A stretch of DNA of 64,000 nucleotides from Pseudomonas arsenicoxydans (GTDB lineage Bacteria; Pseudomonadota; Gammaproteobacteria; Pseudomonadales; Pseudomonadaceae), in assembly GCF_006438915.1 (NCBI RefSeq), contig NZ_RCZE01000011.1, positions 202,417 through 266,416 of the forward strand, written 5' to 3'. The notes beneath the pieces were generated by a model. It did not search any database and was not told the origin of the DNA. It worked only from the letters and a program-made list of their open reading frames with translations. The position numbers were made by a program, and so were the translations under genes. Below are positions 24,702 through 32,396 of this stretch, in pieces (position 1 is the first letter of the stretch; each line of letters opens with the position of its first letter).

Positions 24702-26096
24702 ATGGCCGCATTTGCCCACTCCGTCGGCGCTCAGACCTACCGTTTCGAGAGCCTTAAAGACGTCATGGCCAAAGCCAGTCCGGCGCGCTCCGGCGATTTC
24801 CTGGCGGGCGTCGCCGCGCTCAATGATGGCGAGCGTGTGGCCGCGCAGATGGCCCTGGCTGATATCCCGCTGACCCACTTCCTGCAGGAAGTACTGATTC
24901 CTTATGAAGCCGATGAGGTCACCCGACTGATCATCGACACCCACGACCCACACGCCTTTGCCGTGGTCAGCCACCTCACCGTCGGCGGTTTCCGCGACTG
25001 GCTGCTCAGCGATGCCGCCGATGAACAAAGCCTGCGCGCGCTCGCCCCCGGCCTGACACCGGAAATGGTCGCCGCCGTGTCGAAGATCATGCGCGTCCAG
25101 GACCTGGTGCTGGTGGCGCAGAAAATCCGCGTGGTCACCAAATTTCGCGGCACCATGGGCTTGCGCGGGCGCTTATCCACGCGCCTGCAACCCAATCACC
25201 CCACCGACGAGCCCGCCGGTATCGCGGCAAGCATCCTCGACGGCCTGCTGTACGGAAACGGCGACGCGATGATTGGCATCAACCCGGCCACCGACAGCAT
25301 CGCCTCGATCTGCGCCATGCTGGAAATGCTCGACGCAATCATCCAGCGCTACGAAATCCCGACCCAGGCCTGTGTGCTGACCCATGTCACCACGTCGATC
25401 GAGGCGATCAATCGCGGGGTGCCGCTGGACCTGGTGTTCCAGTCGATCGCCGGCACCGAAGCGGCCAACGCCAGTTTCGGCATCAACCTGAATGTGTTGA
25501 AGGAAGGTTACGACGCCGGTTTGAGCCTGAATCGCGGCACGCTGGGCCAGAACCTGATGTATTTCGAAACCGGTCAGGGCAGCGCGCTGTCAGCCAACGC
25601 CCACCACGGTATCGACCAACAGACCTGCGAAACCCGCGCCTATGCCGTGGCCCGGCATTTCAAACCGTTTTTGGTGAACACGGTGGTCGGCTTCATCGGG
25701 CCGGAATACCTCTACAACGGTAAACAGATCATTCGTGCCGGCCTCGAAGACCACTTCTGCGGCAAGTTGCTGGGCGTGCCGATGGGTTGCGACATCTGTT
25801 ACACCAACCACGCCGAAGCCGACCAGGATGACATGGACACCCTGCTGACCTTGCTGGGCGTGGCCGGGATCAACTTCATCATGGGCATCCCCGGTTCCGA
25901 CGACATCATGCTCAACTACCAGACCACCTCGTTCCACGACGCCCTCTATGCCCGCCAGACCCTGGGCCTGAAACCCGCGCCGGAATTCGAGCAGTGGCTG
26001 ACGAAAATGGGCATCTTTACCCAGGCGGACGGCAAAATTCACTTCGGCGACAGCCTGCCCCCGGCCTTCCGCCAGGCGATGGCGCAATTGGGATGA
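24702..26096 (+). CDS. eutB: Ethanolamine ammonia-lyase large subunit
   Basis: 464 residues. With EutC and adenosylcobalamin it splits ethanolamine into acetaldehyde and ammonia. Landmarks: GLRGRLSTRLQPNHPTD, YGNGDAMIGINPATDS, FQSIAGTEAANASFGINL, YFETGQGSALSANAHHG and GCDICYTNHAEADQDDMD. The length agrees with EutB. Ribosome site CAGGAGGACACC precedes the ATG. The stop overlaps the eutC start by three bases (ATGA). There are no microcompartment shell genes, the normal Pseudomonas situation. Confidence 0.97.
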   Translation: MAAFAHSVGAQTYRFESLKDVMAKASPARSGDFLAGVAALNDGERVAAQMALADIPLTHFLQEVLIPYEADEVTRLIIDTHDPHAFAVVSHLTVGGFRDWLLSDAADEQSLRALAPGLTPEMVAAVSKIMRVQDLVLVAQKIRVVTKFRGTMGLRGRLSTRLQPNHPTDEPAGIAASILDGLLYGNGDAMIGINPATDSIASICAMLEMLDAIIQRYEIPTQACVLTHVTTSIEAINRGVPLDLVFQSIAGTEAANASFGINLNVLKEGYDAGLSLNRGTLGQNLMYFETGQGSALSANAHHGIDQQTCETRAYAVARHFKPFLVNTVVGFIGPEYLYNGKQIIRAGLEDHFCGKLLGVPMGCDICYTNHAEADQDDMDTLLTLLGVAGINFIMGIPGSDDIMLNYQTTSFHDALYARQTLGLKPAPEFEQWLTKMGIFTQADGKIHFGDSLPPAFRQAMAQLG

Positions 26097-26929
26097 GTGC
26101 TTTCATGGAAAAACCACCCGTTGATTCACAAAATCCGTTGCTGGAATTGCGCCGGCTGACACCCGCGCGCATTGCCTTGGGTCGCACGGGCACCAGCATG
26201 CCGACCAGCGCCCAACTGGATTTCCAGTACGCCCATGCGCAGGCGCGGGATGCCGTGCATTTGCCGTTCGACTCGGCGGGGCTCAGCGCTCAACTGACCG
26301 AGATCGGACGCGACAGTCTGTTGCTGCACAGTGCCGCCACGAACCGGGACAGCTATTTGCAGCGCCCTGATCTGGGGCGAAAGCTCAGCGATGAGTCGGC
26401 GCAGACCCTGCGCACTTATGCGGCCGCAAATCCCGGCGGTGTCGATCTGGTGATCGTGGTGGCCGATGGGCTGTCGGCACTGGCGGTGCATCGCCATACC
26501 CTGCCGTTTCTCGCGCGTCTGGAGGAACAGGTATTGGCCGAAGGCTGGTCCGTGGCACCGGTGATGCTGGTGGAACAGGGCCGCGTCGCGGTGGCCGACG
26601 AAATCGGTGAACTGATGGGCGCGAAGATGACGGTCATCCTGATCGGTGAACGCCCCGGGCTCAGTTCCCCTGATAGTCTGGGTTTATATTTCACCTACAA
26701 TCCAAAGGTCGGTCTGACGGATGCTTATCGCAATTGCATCTCCAATATTCGACTTGAAGGCCTGAGTTATGGAATGGCGGCCCATCGCTTGTTGTATTTG
26801 ATGCGCGAGGCCTGTCGTAGACAGCTGTCGGGGGTCAATCTCAAGGACGAGGCGCAGCTTCAGACACTGGAATCTGACGCCGGAACGGACATGAAACGAA
26901 ACTTTCTGTTGGGTCAGACAGATGCCTGA
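26093..26929 (+). CDS. eutC: Ethanolamine ammonia-lyase small subunit
   Basis: 278 residues. Forms the lyase with EutB and contributes to the cobalamin-binding interface. Recognisable segments are RIALGRTGTSMPTSAQLDF, HAQARDAVHLPF, VIVVADGLSALAVH, VAVADEIGELMGAK, GERPGLSSPDSLG and NCISNIRLEGLSY. Start ATG at 26093 overlaps the eutB stop, implying coupling; an alternative ATG at 26105 would remove four residues. It is the last gene of the ethanolamine module. Confidence 0.95.
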   Translation: MSAFMEKPPVDSQNPLLELRRLTPARIALGRTGTSMPTSAQLDFQYAHAQARDAVHLPFDSAGLSAQLTEIGRDSLLLHSAATNRDSYLQRPDLGRKLSDESAQTLRTYAAANPGGVDLVIVVADGLSALAVHRHTLPFLARLEEQVLAEGWSVAPVMLVEQGRVAVADEIGELMGAKMTVILIGERPGLSSPDSLGLYFTYNPKVGLTDAYRNCISNIRLEGLSYGMAAHRLLYLMREACRRQLSGVNLKDEAQLQTLESDAGTDMKRNFLLGQTDA

Positions 26930-27043
26930 ACCGTTTCCGCATTGCGTTTGCGAACCAGTTTCAGGCAGGATCGACGAACGGCCGCCACGGGTTTCCCATC
27001 GCCGTCAATGCAGTAAGACAGCCACTTGAAGACGAGACCTACC

Positions 27044-27505
27044 ATGCGGATTATTCAAGCGACCCTCGAACACTTGGACCTATTGGCGCCAATGTTCGTG
27101 AAATATCGTGAGTTTTATGGATCCCTGCCGTACCCGGACTCGTCCCGAGCGTTCCTCGAAAAACGCCTGCGCCGCAAGGAATCGGTGATTTATCTGGCGC
27201 TGTCCGATGACGACAGCAACAAACTGATGGGTTTCTGTCAGTTGTACCCGAGCTTTTCGTCCCTTTCGCTGAAGCGTGTATGGATCCTCAACGACATTTA
27301 TGTCGCCGAAGACGCTCGCCGCCAGTTGGTGGCCGACAACCTGATCCGTACCGCGAAGAAAATGGCCAAGGAAACCAATGCCGTGCGCATGCGCGTTTCC
27401 ACCAGCAGCAACAACGAAGTTGCGCGTAAAACCTATGAATCCATCGGGTTCAAGGAAGATACCGAGTTCAAGAACTACGTGCTGCCGATCAGCGACGAGC
27501 TCTGA
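27044..27505 (+). CDS. GNAT-family N-acetyltransferase
   Basis: 153 residues. Typical GNAT layout: an N-terminal substrate segment, a hydrophobic strand (VWILNDIYVAEDARRQLVAD) leading into the acetyl-CoA loop region, and the closing STSSNNEVARKTYESIGFKE. Acceptor substrate unknown. Start at ATG (MRIIQATLEHLD); the in-frame TTG at 27026 is less likely because GAAGACGAG lies suitably before the ATG. Located after eutC, from which it is 114 bases away, and before a REP-type palindrome. Confidence 0.88.
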   Translation: MRIIQATLEHLDLLAPMFVKYREFYGSLPYPDSSRAFLEKRLRRKESVIYLALSDDDSNKLMGFCQLYPSFSSLSLKRVWILNDIYVAEDARRQLVADNLIRTAKKMAKETNAVRMRVSTSSNNEVARKTYESIGFKEDTEFKNYVLPISDEL

Positions 27506-27512
27506 GCCCGTT

Positions 27513-27599
27513 CTGTAGGCGTTCGCCTGCTCGCGATAGCCTCACCTAGGTGTGTCAGTCATACCTGGGTGAAGCTATCGCGAGCAGGCGAACGCCTAC
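27513..27599. repeat. Long palindrome of the TGTAGGCG/GCTCGCGATAG class
   Basis: TGTAGGCGTTCGCCTGCTCG at 27513 is mirrored at the far end, closing at 27599. The inner arms CACCTAGGT and ACCTGGGTG also pair, so the whole element can form one long imperfect hairpin. Confidence 0.88.
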
Positions 27600-27676
27600 A
27601 AAAGCCCTGCATCAACCATCGGTCTACTGCGACATCCCCCGCTACAAACTGAACGCTCTTTTCACTTTTCAGTCCG

Positions 27677-27726
27677 TATAATCCCGATCTTTCCGACTTG
27701 TAAGAAAAACTACACCCCCGTGTAGT
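27677..27726 (+). promoter_or_regulatory. Probable promoter and 5'-UTR hairpin of the DedA gene
   Basis: A consensus TATAAT lies at 27677-27682 without a good -35. Downstream, 27709-27726 holds a perfect hairpin ACTACAC-CCCC-GTGTAGT inside the predicted leader of about 95 bases. The hairpin could be an operator or an RNA element. No family is recognised. Confidence 0.45.
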
Positions 27727-27784
27727 CTTATGCGCAGTCATCCGCACAGGCCTGCTGAGTCGGGCCGTCACCACAGGTGCCCCC

Positions 27785-28441
27785 ATGGATTTCAACCCGA
27801 TCGACATTATTCTGCATCTCGATGTTTACCTCGACATGCTGGTTACCAACTATGGAACCTGGATCTACGCCATCCTGTTTCTGGTGATTTTCTGTGAAAC
27901 CGGTCTGGTGGTGATGCCATTCCTGCCGGGCGATTCCTTGCTGTTCATCGCCGGTGCCGTTGCGGCCGGTGGCGGCATGGACCCGGTATTGCTGGGCGGC
28001 CTGCTGATGCTCGCGGCGATTCTCGGCGACAGCACCAACTACCTCATTGGTCGAACGGCAGGCGAAAAACTGTTCAGCAACCCGAACTCGAAGATCTTCC
28101 GCCGCGACTACCTGCAACAAACCCACGACTTCTATGACAAGCACGGCGGCAAAACCGTAACGCTGGCGCGTTTCCTGCCGATCATCCGCACCTTTGCACC
28201 GTTCGTCGCCGGTGTCGGCAATATGCCTTACGCGCGTTTCTTTTTCTTCAGCGTGCTCGGTACGATTCTCTGGGTCGGTGGCCTGGTGACCCTCGGTTAC
28301 TTCTTCGGCAACGTACCGTTCATCAAGAAAAATCTGTCGTTGCTGGTGGTGGGTATCATCCTGCTGTCACTCGTGCCGATGATCATTGGCATGGTCCGCA
28401 GCCGCCTCGGCAACGCCGCGTCCAAAGCCCAATCGCGCTGA
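27785..28441 (+). CDS. DedA-family membrane protein
   Basis: 218-residue inner-membrane protein with the DedA core: FCETGLVVMPFLPGDSLLF, AILGDSTNYLIGR, and the conserved RFLPIIRTFAPFVAGVGNM with its arginines. DedA proteins flip or scavenge lipid carriers such as undecaprenyl phosphate and affect membrane potential. It is followed after six bases by mtfA, so the two are likely co-transcribed. Confidence 0.94.
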   Translation: MDFNPIDIILHLDVYLDMLVTNYGTWIYAILFLVIFCETGLVVMPFLPGDSLLFIAGAVAAGGGMDPVLLGGLLMLAAILGDSTNYLIGRTAGEKLFSNPNSKIFRRDYLQQTHDFYDKHGGKTVTLARFLPIIRTFAPFVAGVGNMPYARFFFFSVLGTILWVGGLVTLGYFFGNVPFIKKNLSLLVVGIILLSLVPMIIGMVRSRLGNAASKAQSR

Positions 28442-28447
28442 TCTGCG

Positions 28448-29260
28448 ATGTGGTCGCTTAGCGCCTGGCGTCGCCGGCGCACCCTGGCCAAGCACCCGAT
28501 TGCCGACGACATGTGGCAACGGGTGCGCCATCACTTGAGCTTTCTTGACGGCATCAGCGCCACTGAAGACCAGTGGCTGCGCGAAGCCTGCGTGCTGTTC
28601 CTCGAAGACAAACACCTGACCGCACTGCCCGGTGTCGAGCTGCACCAGGAGCAGCGCCTGTTGCTGGCCGCGCAAGCGCAACTGCCGCTGTTGAATCTAG
28701 GCGATTTGAACTGGTACCAGGGTTTCCACGAAATCATCCTCTACCCCGACGACTTCCTCAGCCCCCAGCGCCATCGCGATGCCAGCGGCGTCGAGCACGA
28801 GTGGGACGGCGAACACAGTGGCGAGGCGTGGCAGCAAGGCCCGATCATCCTCGCCTGGCCGGGCGTGATGGCCAGTGGTGGCTGGGAAGGCTACAACCTG
28901 GTCATCCACGAACTCGCGCACAAACTCGACATGCTCAATGGCGTCGCCAACGGCCTGCCGCCGCTGCACCCGGACATGCGGGTCAGCGACTGGGCCAAGG
29001 TGATGCAAGAGGCCTACGATGACCTCGACCGGCAACTGGAGCGCAATCCGGACGCCGAAACTGCGATTGATCCTTATGCAGCGGAAAACCCTGCCGAGTT
29101 TTTTGCCGTCACCAGTGAATACTTCTTCAGCGCTCCGGATTTGCTGCACGAGGCTTATCCGAAGGTGTATGAACAGCTGAAGTTGTTTTACCGACAGGAT
29201 CCGCTGGCCCGGTTGCGGCAACTTCTGGCCGAAGACCCGGTCTATCAGGCACGCGACTAA
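28448..29260 (+). CDS. mtfA: Zinc-dependent peptidase MtfA (M90 family)
   Basis: 270 residues. The zinc motif is VIHELAHKLDMLNG (HExxH at about residues 154-158), and the downstream ENPAEFFAVTSEYFF supplies the further conserved Glu. E. coli MtfA binds the repressor Mlc and has aminopeptidase activity; whether Pseudomonas uses it for sugar control is unclear, as no Mlc is nearby. The start follows the DedA stop by six bases. Confidence 0.92.
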   Translation: MWSLSAWRRRRTLAKHPIADDMWQRVRHHLSFLDGISATEDQWLREACVLFLEDKHLTALPGVELHQEQRLLLAAQAQLPLLNLGDLNWYQGFHEIILYPDDFLSPQRHRDASGVEHEWDGEHSGEAWQQGPIILAWPGVMASGGWEGYNLVIHELAHKLDMLNGVANGLPPLHPDMRVSDWAKVMQEAYDDLDRQLERNPDAETAIDPYAAENPAEFFAVTSEYFFSAPDLLHEAYPKVYEQLKLFYRQDPLARLRQLLAEDPVYQARD

Positions 29261-29305
29261 GGTCTACACGACTTCTGGCACATGGCGTCATCGGCGGAAT
29301 ATGCC

Positions 29306-29311
29306 TATAAT
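29306..29311 (+). promoter_or_regulatory. Probable -10 element of ppa
   Basis: A perfect TATAAT hexamer 63 bases before the ppa ATG. No good -35 match is seen at 17 bases. A short repeat TTTTTGGTCA(A) occurs twice between it and the gene. Confidence 0.5.
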
Positions 29312-29373
29312 CGCCGCCACTTTTTGGTCAATCCGGCCAAGTGTTTTTGGTCAACTAACGGGGGCACCGCCCA

Positions 29374-29901
29374 ATGAGCTACAGCAAGATTCCGGCTGGC
29401 AAAGACCTGCCGAACGACATCTACGTCGCGATCGAGATCCCGGCCAACCACGCGCCGATCAAATACGAAATCGACAAAGACAGCGATTGCCTGTTCGTTG
29501 ACCGTTTCATGGCCACCCCGATGTTCTACCCGGCCAACTACGGTTACATCCCGAACACCCTGGCTGACGACGGTGATCCCCTCGACGTGCTGGTTGTGAC
29601 CCCTTACCCGGTCGCTCCAGGCGCGGTCATCCGCGCTCGTCCAGTCGGCATCCTGAACATGACCGACGACGGCGGCGGCGATGCCAAAGTCATCGCAGTC
29701 CCACACGACAAGCTGTCCCAGCTGTACGTCGACGTGAAGGAATACACCGACCTGCCTCCACTGCTGATCCAGCAGATCGAGCACTTCTTCGCGAACTATA
29801 AAGATCTCGAAAAAGGCAAGTGGGTAAAAATCGAAGGCTGGGCCGGCGCCGATGCCGCCCGCGAAGCGATCACCAAGTCGGTTGCTGCCTATAAAGGCTA
29901 A
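29374..29901 (+). CDS. ppa: Inorganic pyrophosphatase
   Basis: 175-residue family-I soluble pyrophosphatase that hydrolyses diphosphate from biosynthetic reactions. Conserved features: YEIDKDSDCLFVDRFM, YPANYGYIPNTLADDGDPLD with the metal-binding aspartates, and the KVIAVP segment. Length agrees with bacterial type-I enzymes. It has a ribosome site GGGGGCA-like and a clear terminator after the stop, so it is monocistronic. Confidence 0.97.
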   Translation: MSYSKIPAGKDLPNDIYVAIEIPANHAPIKYEIDKDSDCLFVDRFMATPMFYPANYGYIPNTLADDGDPLDVLVVTPYPVAPGAVIRARPVGILNMTDDGGGDAKVIAVPHDKLSQLYVDVKEYTDLPPLLIQQIEHFFANYKDLEKGKWVKIEGWAGADAAREAITKSVAAYKG

Positions 29902-29933
29902 GACGCCAATGGCCTTGCGCCACTGACGACTTG

Positions 29934-29962
29934 AAAAAACCCCGGTTGATCCGGGGTTTTTT
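29934..29962 (+). terminator. Rho-independent terminator of ppa
   Basis: AAAAAACCCCGG-TTGA-TCCGGGGTTTTTT: a GC-rich stem with a terminal T run, about 32 bases after the ppa stop. Confidence 0.92.
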
Positions 29963-30061
29963 GTGGGCGCTCATAAAGGGTTTTAAACAACGCGTTTATC
30001 TTTTCAATGATGCGGTTTTTTTCTGTTTAATTTGTTCCAAATACGTCTTACATCCGGTCGT

Positions 30062-30079
30062 AAATTTCCCTCGAAATTT
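30062..30079. promoter_or_regulatory. Palindrome in front of the S24-type repressor gene
   Basis: AAATTTC-CCTC-GAAATTT, a perfect 7-bp inverted repeat in an AT-rich stretch about 50 bases before the start codon. A candidate autoregulatory operator. No second copy was found nearby. Confidence 0.35.
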
Positions 30080-30129
30080 GAACGGTTCGTTTATTCAAAG
30101 CCCCGCCCTGCGCCCGTAGACTCGTGTTT

Positions 30130-30876
30130 ATGAAAAAGAACACTAGCGGCCCACGGTTCAAAGCATTGCTTGAAAAAGCCAAGATCACGACGACAGGATT
30201 TGCCGCTTTTTTCGACACGGAAGCTCAAAACATCCACAACTGGTACACCCGCGGTGTACCCGCTTACCGCATGGAAGAGGTCGCCAGATTACTCTCGGTC
30301 AACAGCCACTGGCTCAAAACCGGCGAAGGTCCGGAAGACGCCAAACACCTGCGCCTGCTCGACGAGTCCGGCAACACCTTCGACGCCCAGGCGATTCGTG
30401 GCATCTACACGGTCATCGAGCGGACCGACGTCGAACTGCCCCTCTACAAAGAAACACCCATCGCCCCGGGCTCTTACAAAACCCACATCGTGGAAGACAC
30501 CGGCCAATTCATCCGCCTACCCAAAAACCACCTCGACTCCCTGGAGATCAACCATGCCGATGTGATCTGCGTTTACATGCTCGGTAATAGCATGGGCGCG
30601 AGGATTGAGGATGGCTCCACCCTCGCCATCGATCGCGGACTGACCAAGGTGATTGATGGGGAGATCTACGCCATCGACCACGACGGGATGCTGCGCATCA
30701 AATACCTGCACCGGATGCCGGGGAATGCGCTGCGGTTGCGCAGCTACAACAAAACCGAGCACCCGGATGAGATCTTCAGTGCCGAGCAGATTGATAAGCA
30801 GAACATCAGGGTGCTGGGGTGGGTGTTTTGGTGGTCGACACTTAACAAACGGCGGCCGGCGGTGCCGTTCCTGTAA
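30130..30876 (+). CDS. XRE/S24 LexA-like repressor (PrtR/CI type)
   Basis: 248 residues. The N-terminal helix-turn-helix is of phage-CI type (FKALLEKAKITTTGFAAFF, NIHNWYTRGVPAYRMEEVAR). The C-terminal S24 domain has the serine segment LGNSMGARIEDGS and a lysine in GEIYAIDHDGMLRIKYL, the catalytic dyad of LexA-like autocleaving repressors; the usual Ala-Gly cleavage pair is not evident. Relatives such as PrtR control pyocin or phage genes, but none are next to it here. Start at ATG 30130; GTG 30124 adds two residues. Confidence 0.85.
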   Translation: MKKNTSGPRFKALLEKAKITTTGFAAFFDTEAQNIHNWYTRGVPAYRMEEVARLLSVNSHWLKTGEGPEDAKHLRLLDESGNTFDAQAIRGIYTVIERTDVELPLYKETPIAPGSYKTHIVEDTGQFIRLPKNHLDSLEINHADVICVYMLGNSMGARIEDGSTLAIDRGLTKVIDGEIYAIDHDGMLRIKYLHRMPGNALRLRSYNKTEHPDEIFSAEQIDKQNIRVLGWVFWWSTLNKRRPAVPFL

Positions 30877-31577
30877 ACACCTGAGCATTTTTACAGGTAA
30901 GCCCACGCCCACAGGCATCACACTATCCCTGTGGGAGCGGGCTTGCCCGCGAAAGCAATGGAACATTCACCTGAAAATCCGGACGGGTCACTGAATCCCG
31001 AGCCGGACAGCTCTAAGAAGACGCACACCAAGCTGGGAATCTCCCCAAAAAATCAGTATGCTGCGCCCCACATTTGCGCATCGACCCGCCCCGCGGCTCA
31101 GATCGCACCGACACGGCAGATGATTTTCTCGCCAAGTCCCACAGCCGGACGCAAGATCCGGGTGTACGTTTTGAAGGCTGGCGCGGTTTACCAAAAATGA
31201 ACCAAGCCAGTCCCCGAGAAGCCGGCCACAAGCCGGCTTTTTAATTGTCTGGAAGAAAGCCATTATTGGAGGTAGTTTCCTCATCGCCCCCCTCAAGCCC
31301 CTAGCCGAAAAAGGCTCAAGTCAACGCCCCCCAACAAAGCAAAAGATGTTCAACGAAGAAGATTACGTGCTTGTAGCGGTGGTTTCGAAACGACTTGAAG
31401 CGCCATTGCGAGTAAGAGTCAGTCTGGACGATCTCGACAGTTCAGCCAGGGCCTCAGAAAACGTCTGAATCGCCCGAAATCGGTCAGCAGCCTGCTGACC
31501 AATTTTGCCTGACTGCAATTGTGCAGCAAGCTGCTGCCCAATTGGAAAGCCCCTGCAGTACCGCGAAATTCCCCCTA
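30877..31577. other. 700-bp stretch without a convincing gene
   Basis: Contains a single REP copy (30930-30956, TGTGGGAGCGGGCTTGCCCG), a short open frame from about 30960 to 31200 with no family resemblance, a good hairpin terminator at 31219-31243, and about 330 bases before magF in which I see nothing functional. The terminator without an obvious upstream gene suggests a small transcript or a relic. Confidence 0.5.
31219..31243 (+). terminator. Orphan Rho-independent terminator
   Basis: AAGCCGGC-CACAA-GCCGGCTT followed by TTT: perfect 8-bp stem with T tract. It is 340 bases from the repressor gene stop, so it may belong to a separate short RNA or small ORF. Confidence 0.7.
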
Positions 31578-32393
31578 TCACGGATAACTAAACGACTTAA
31601 CCAACGTCAACTCCCCCACCGCCCGCATAGGCACCAAAAACGTCTCCATCTTCTCGCTCGGCGTCCCCTCCTCCGTAATCACCGTCACCTGCGCCGTCGT
31701 CAGCGGCTGAACCGCATCCTCCTGCCCTTCCTCATCACTCCGATACCCGCCGCCGAAGTAGTTCACGTACACCAAATATTGCCCTTTGATCGGCGCCGGC
31801 ATGGCGAAGATTTCCGGGCCGTACCCTGTCGTCACATCCACATCAAGCGCCGCGCCATTGGGTGCGACTCGGTCGCCGTACCAGATGTGTGCACCATCGG
31901 GCGTGATCAAGTGCAAATCCAAGTCGGTGTTATCGCTGTCCCAGGACAAAAGCACTCGCAATTTCGCCGGCGTCGCGCCACCGCTGGCATTAAGAAACTG
32001 CGTGCGATGCCGCTGCTGTCCATCAGGGCTGCGCACTTCGACGCTGTTGCTGCCATTGGGAAACGAGAACGGGCGATCAAAGCGCCCGGCCGGATCGATC
32101 TTCAGCGGCATGCTCACGCCGTTGACGATCAACCGACCAGGCTCCGTCGACTTGGGCGTGGATTTGATCTGGCCGCTGATACGCGCGGTATTGGCCTGCC
32201 CCACCGGGGTGTTCACCGATGAAGCGGGATAGTTGACGGTCTGGCGGAAGTTTTCACCTTCGCCTTCAACCGCGCCCGTACGCCAACCGCCGACGGGGGT
32301 GTCGAGTTTGACGGCGGCGTCTGCGGCGAAAATTGTCGGCATCACGCAAAAAGTACAAAGGAACAGGAAGACCTGTGGATAACGGAGTTTCAT
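31578..32393 (-). CDS. magF: MagF: DUF2135 (YfaP-like) secreted protein
   Basis: 271 residues with a signal peptide (MKLRYPQVFLFLCTFCVM...AAD). DUF2135 hallmarks: KLDTPVGGWRTGAVEG, NGSNSVEVRSPDGQQRH, LSWDSDNTDLDLHLITPDG and GQYLVYVNYFGGG. It is a paralogue of the first gene of the same operon. The predicted periplasmic beta-sandwich has unknown biochemical role. It is the last gene of the mag (E. coli yfa) operon, three bases after magE. Confidence 0.88.
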   Translation of the reverse strand: MKLRYPQVFLFLCTFCVMPTIFAADAAVKLDTPVGGWRTGAVEGEGENFRQTVNYPASSVNTPVGQANTARISGQIKSTPKSTEPGRLIVNGVSMPLKIDPAGRFDRPFSFPNGSNSVEVRSPDGQQRHRTQFLNASGGATPAKLRVLLSWDSDNTDLDLHLITPDGAHIWYGDRVAPNGAALDVDVTTGYGPEIFAMPAPIKGQYLVYVNYFGGGYRSDEEGQEDAVQPLTTAQVTVITEEGTPSEKMETFLVPMRAVGELTLVKSFSYP

Positions 32394-32396
32394 GGC

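Noticed and set aside
30960..31200. Possible 80-residue protein ending just before the orphan terminator
   Set aside because: No ribosome site, no family, and its longer form begins inside a REP copy; kept only as part of the unexplained stretch.
31363..31581. 72-residue open frame on the minus strand beyond magF
   Set aside because: No recognisable family or ribosome site; overlaps the magF stop.
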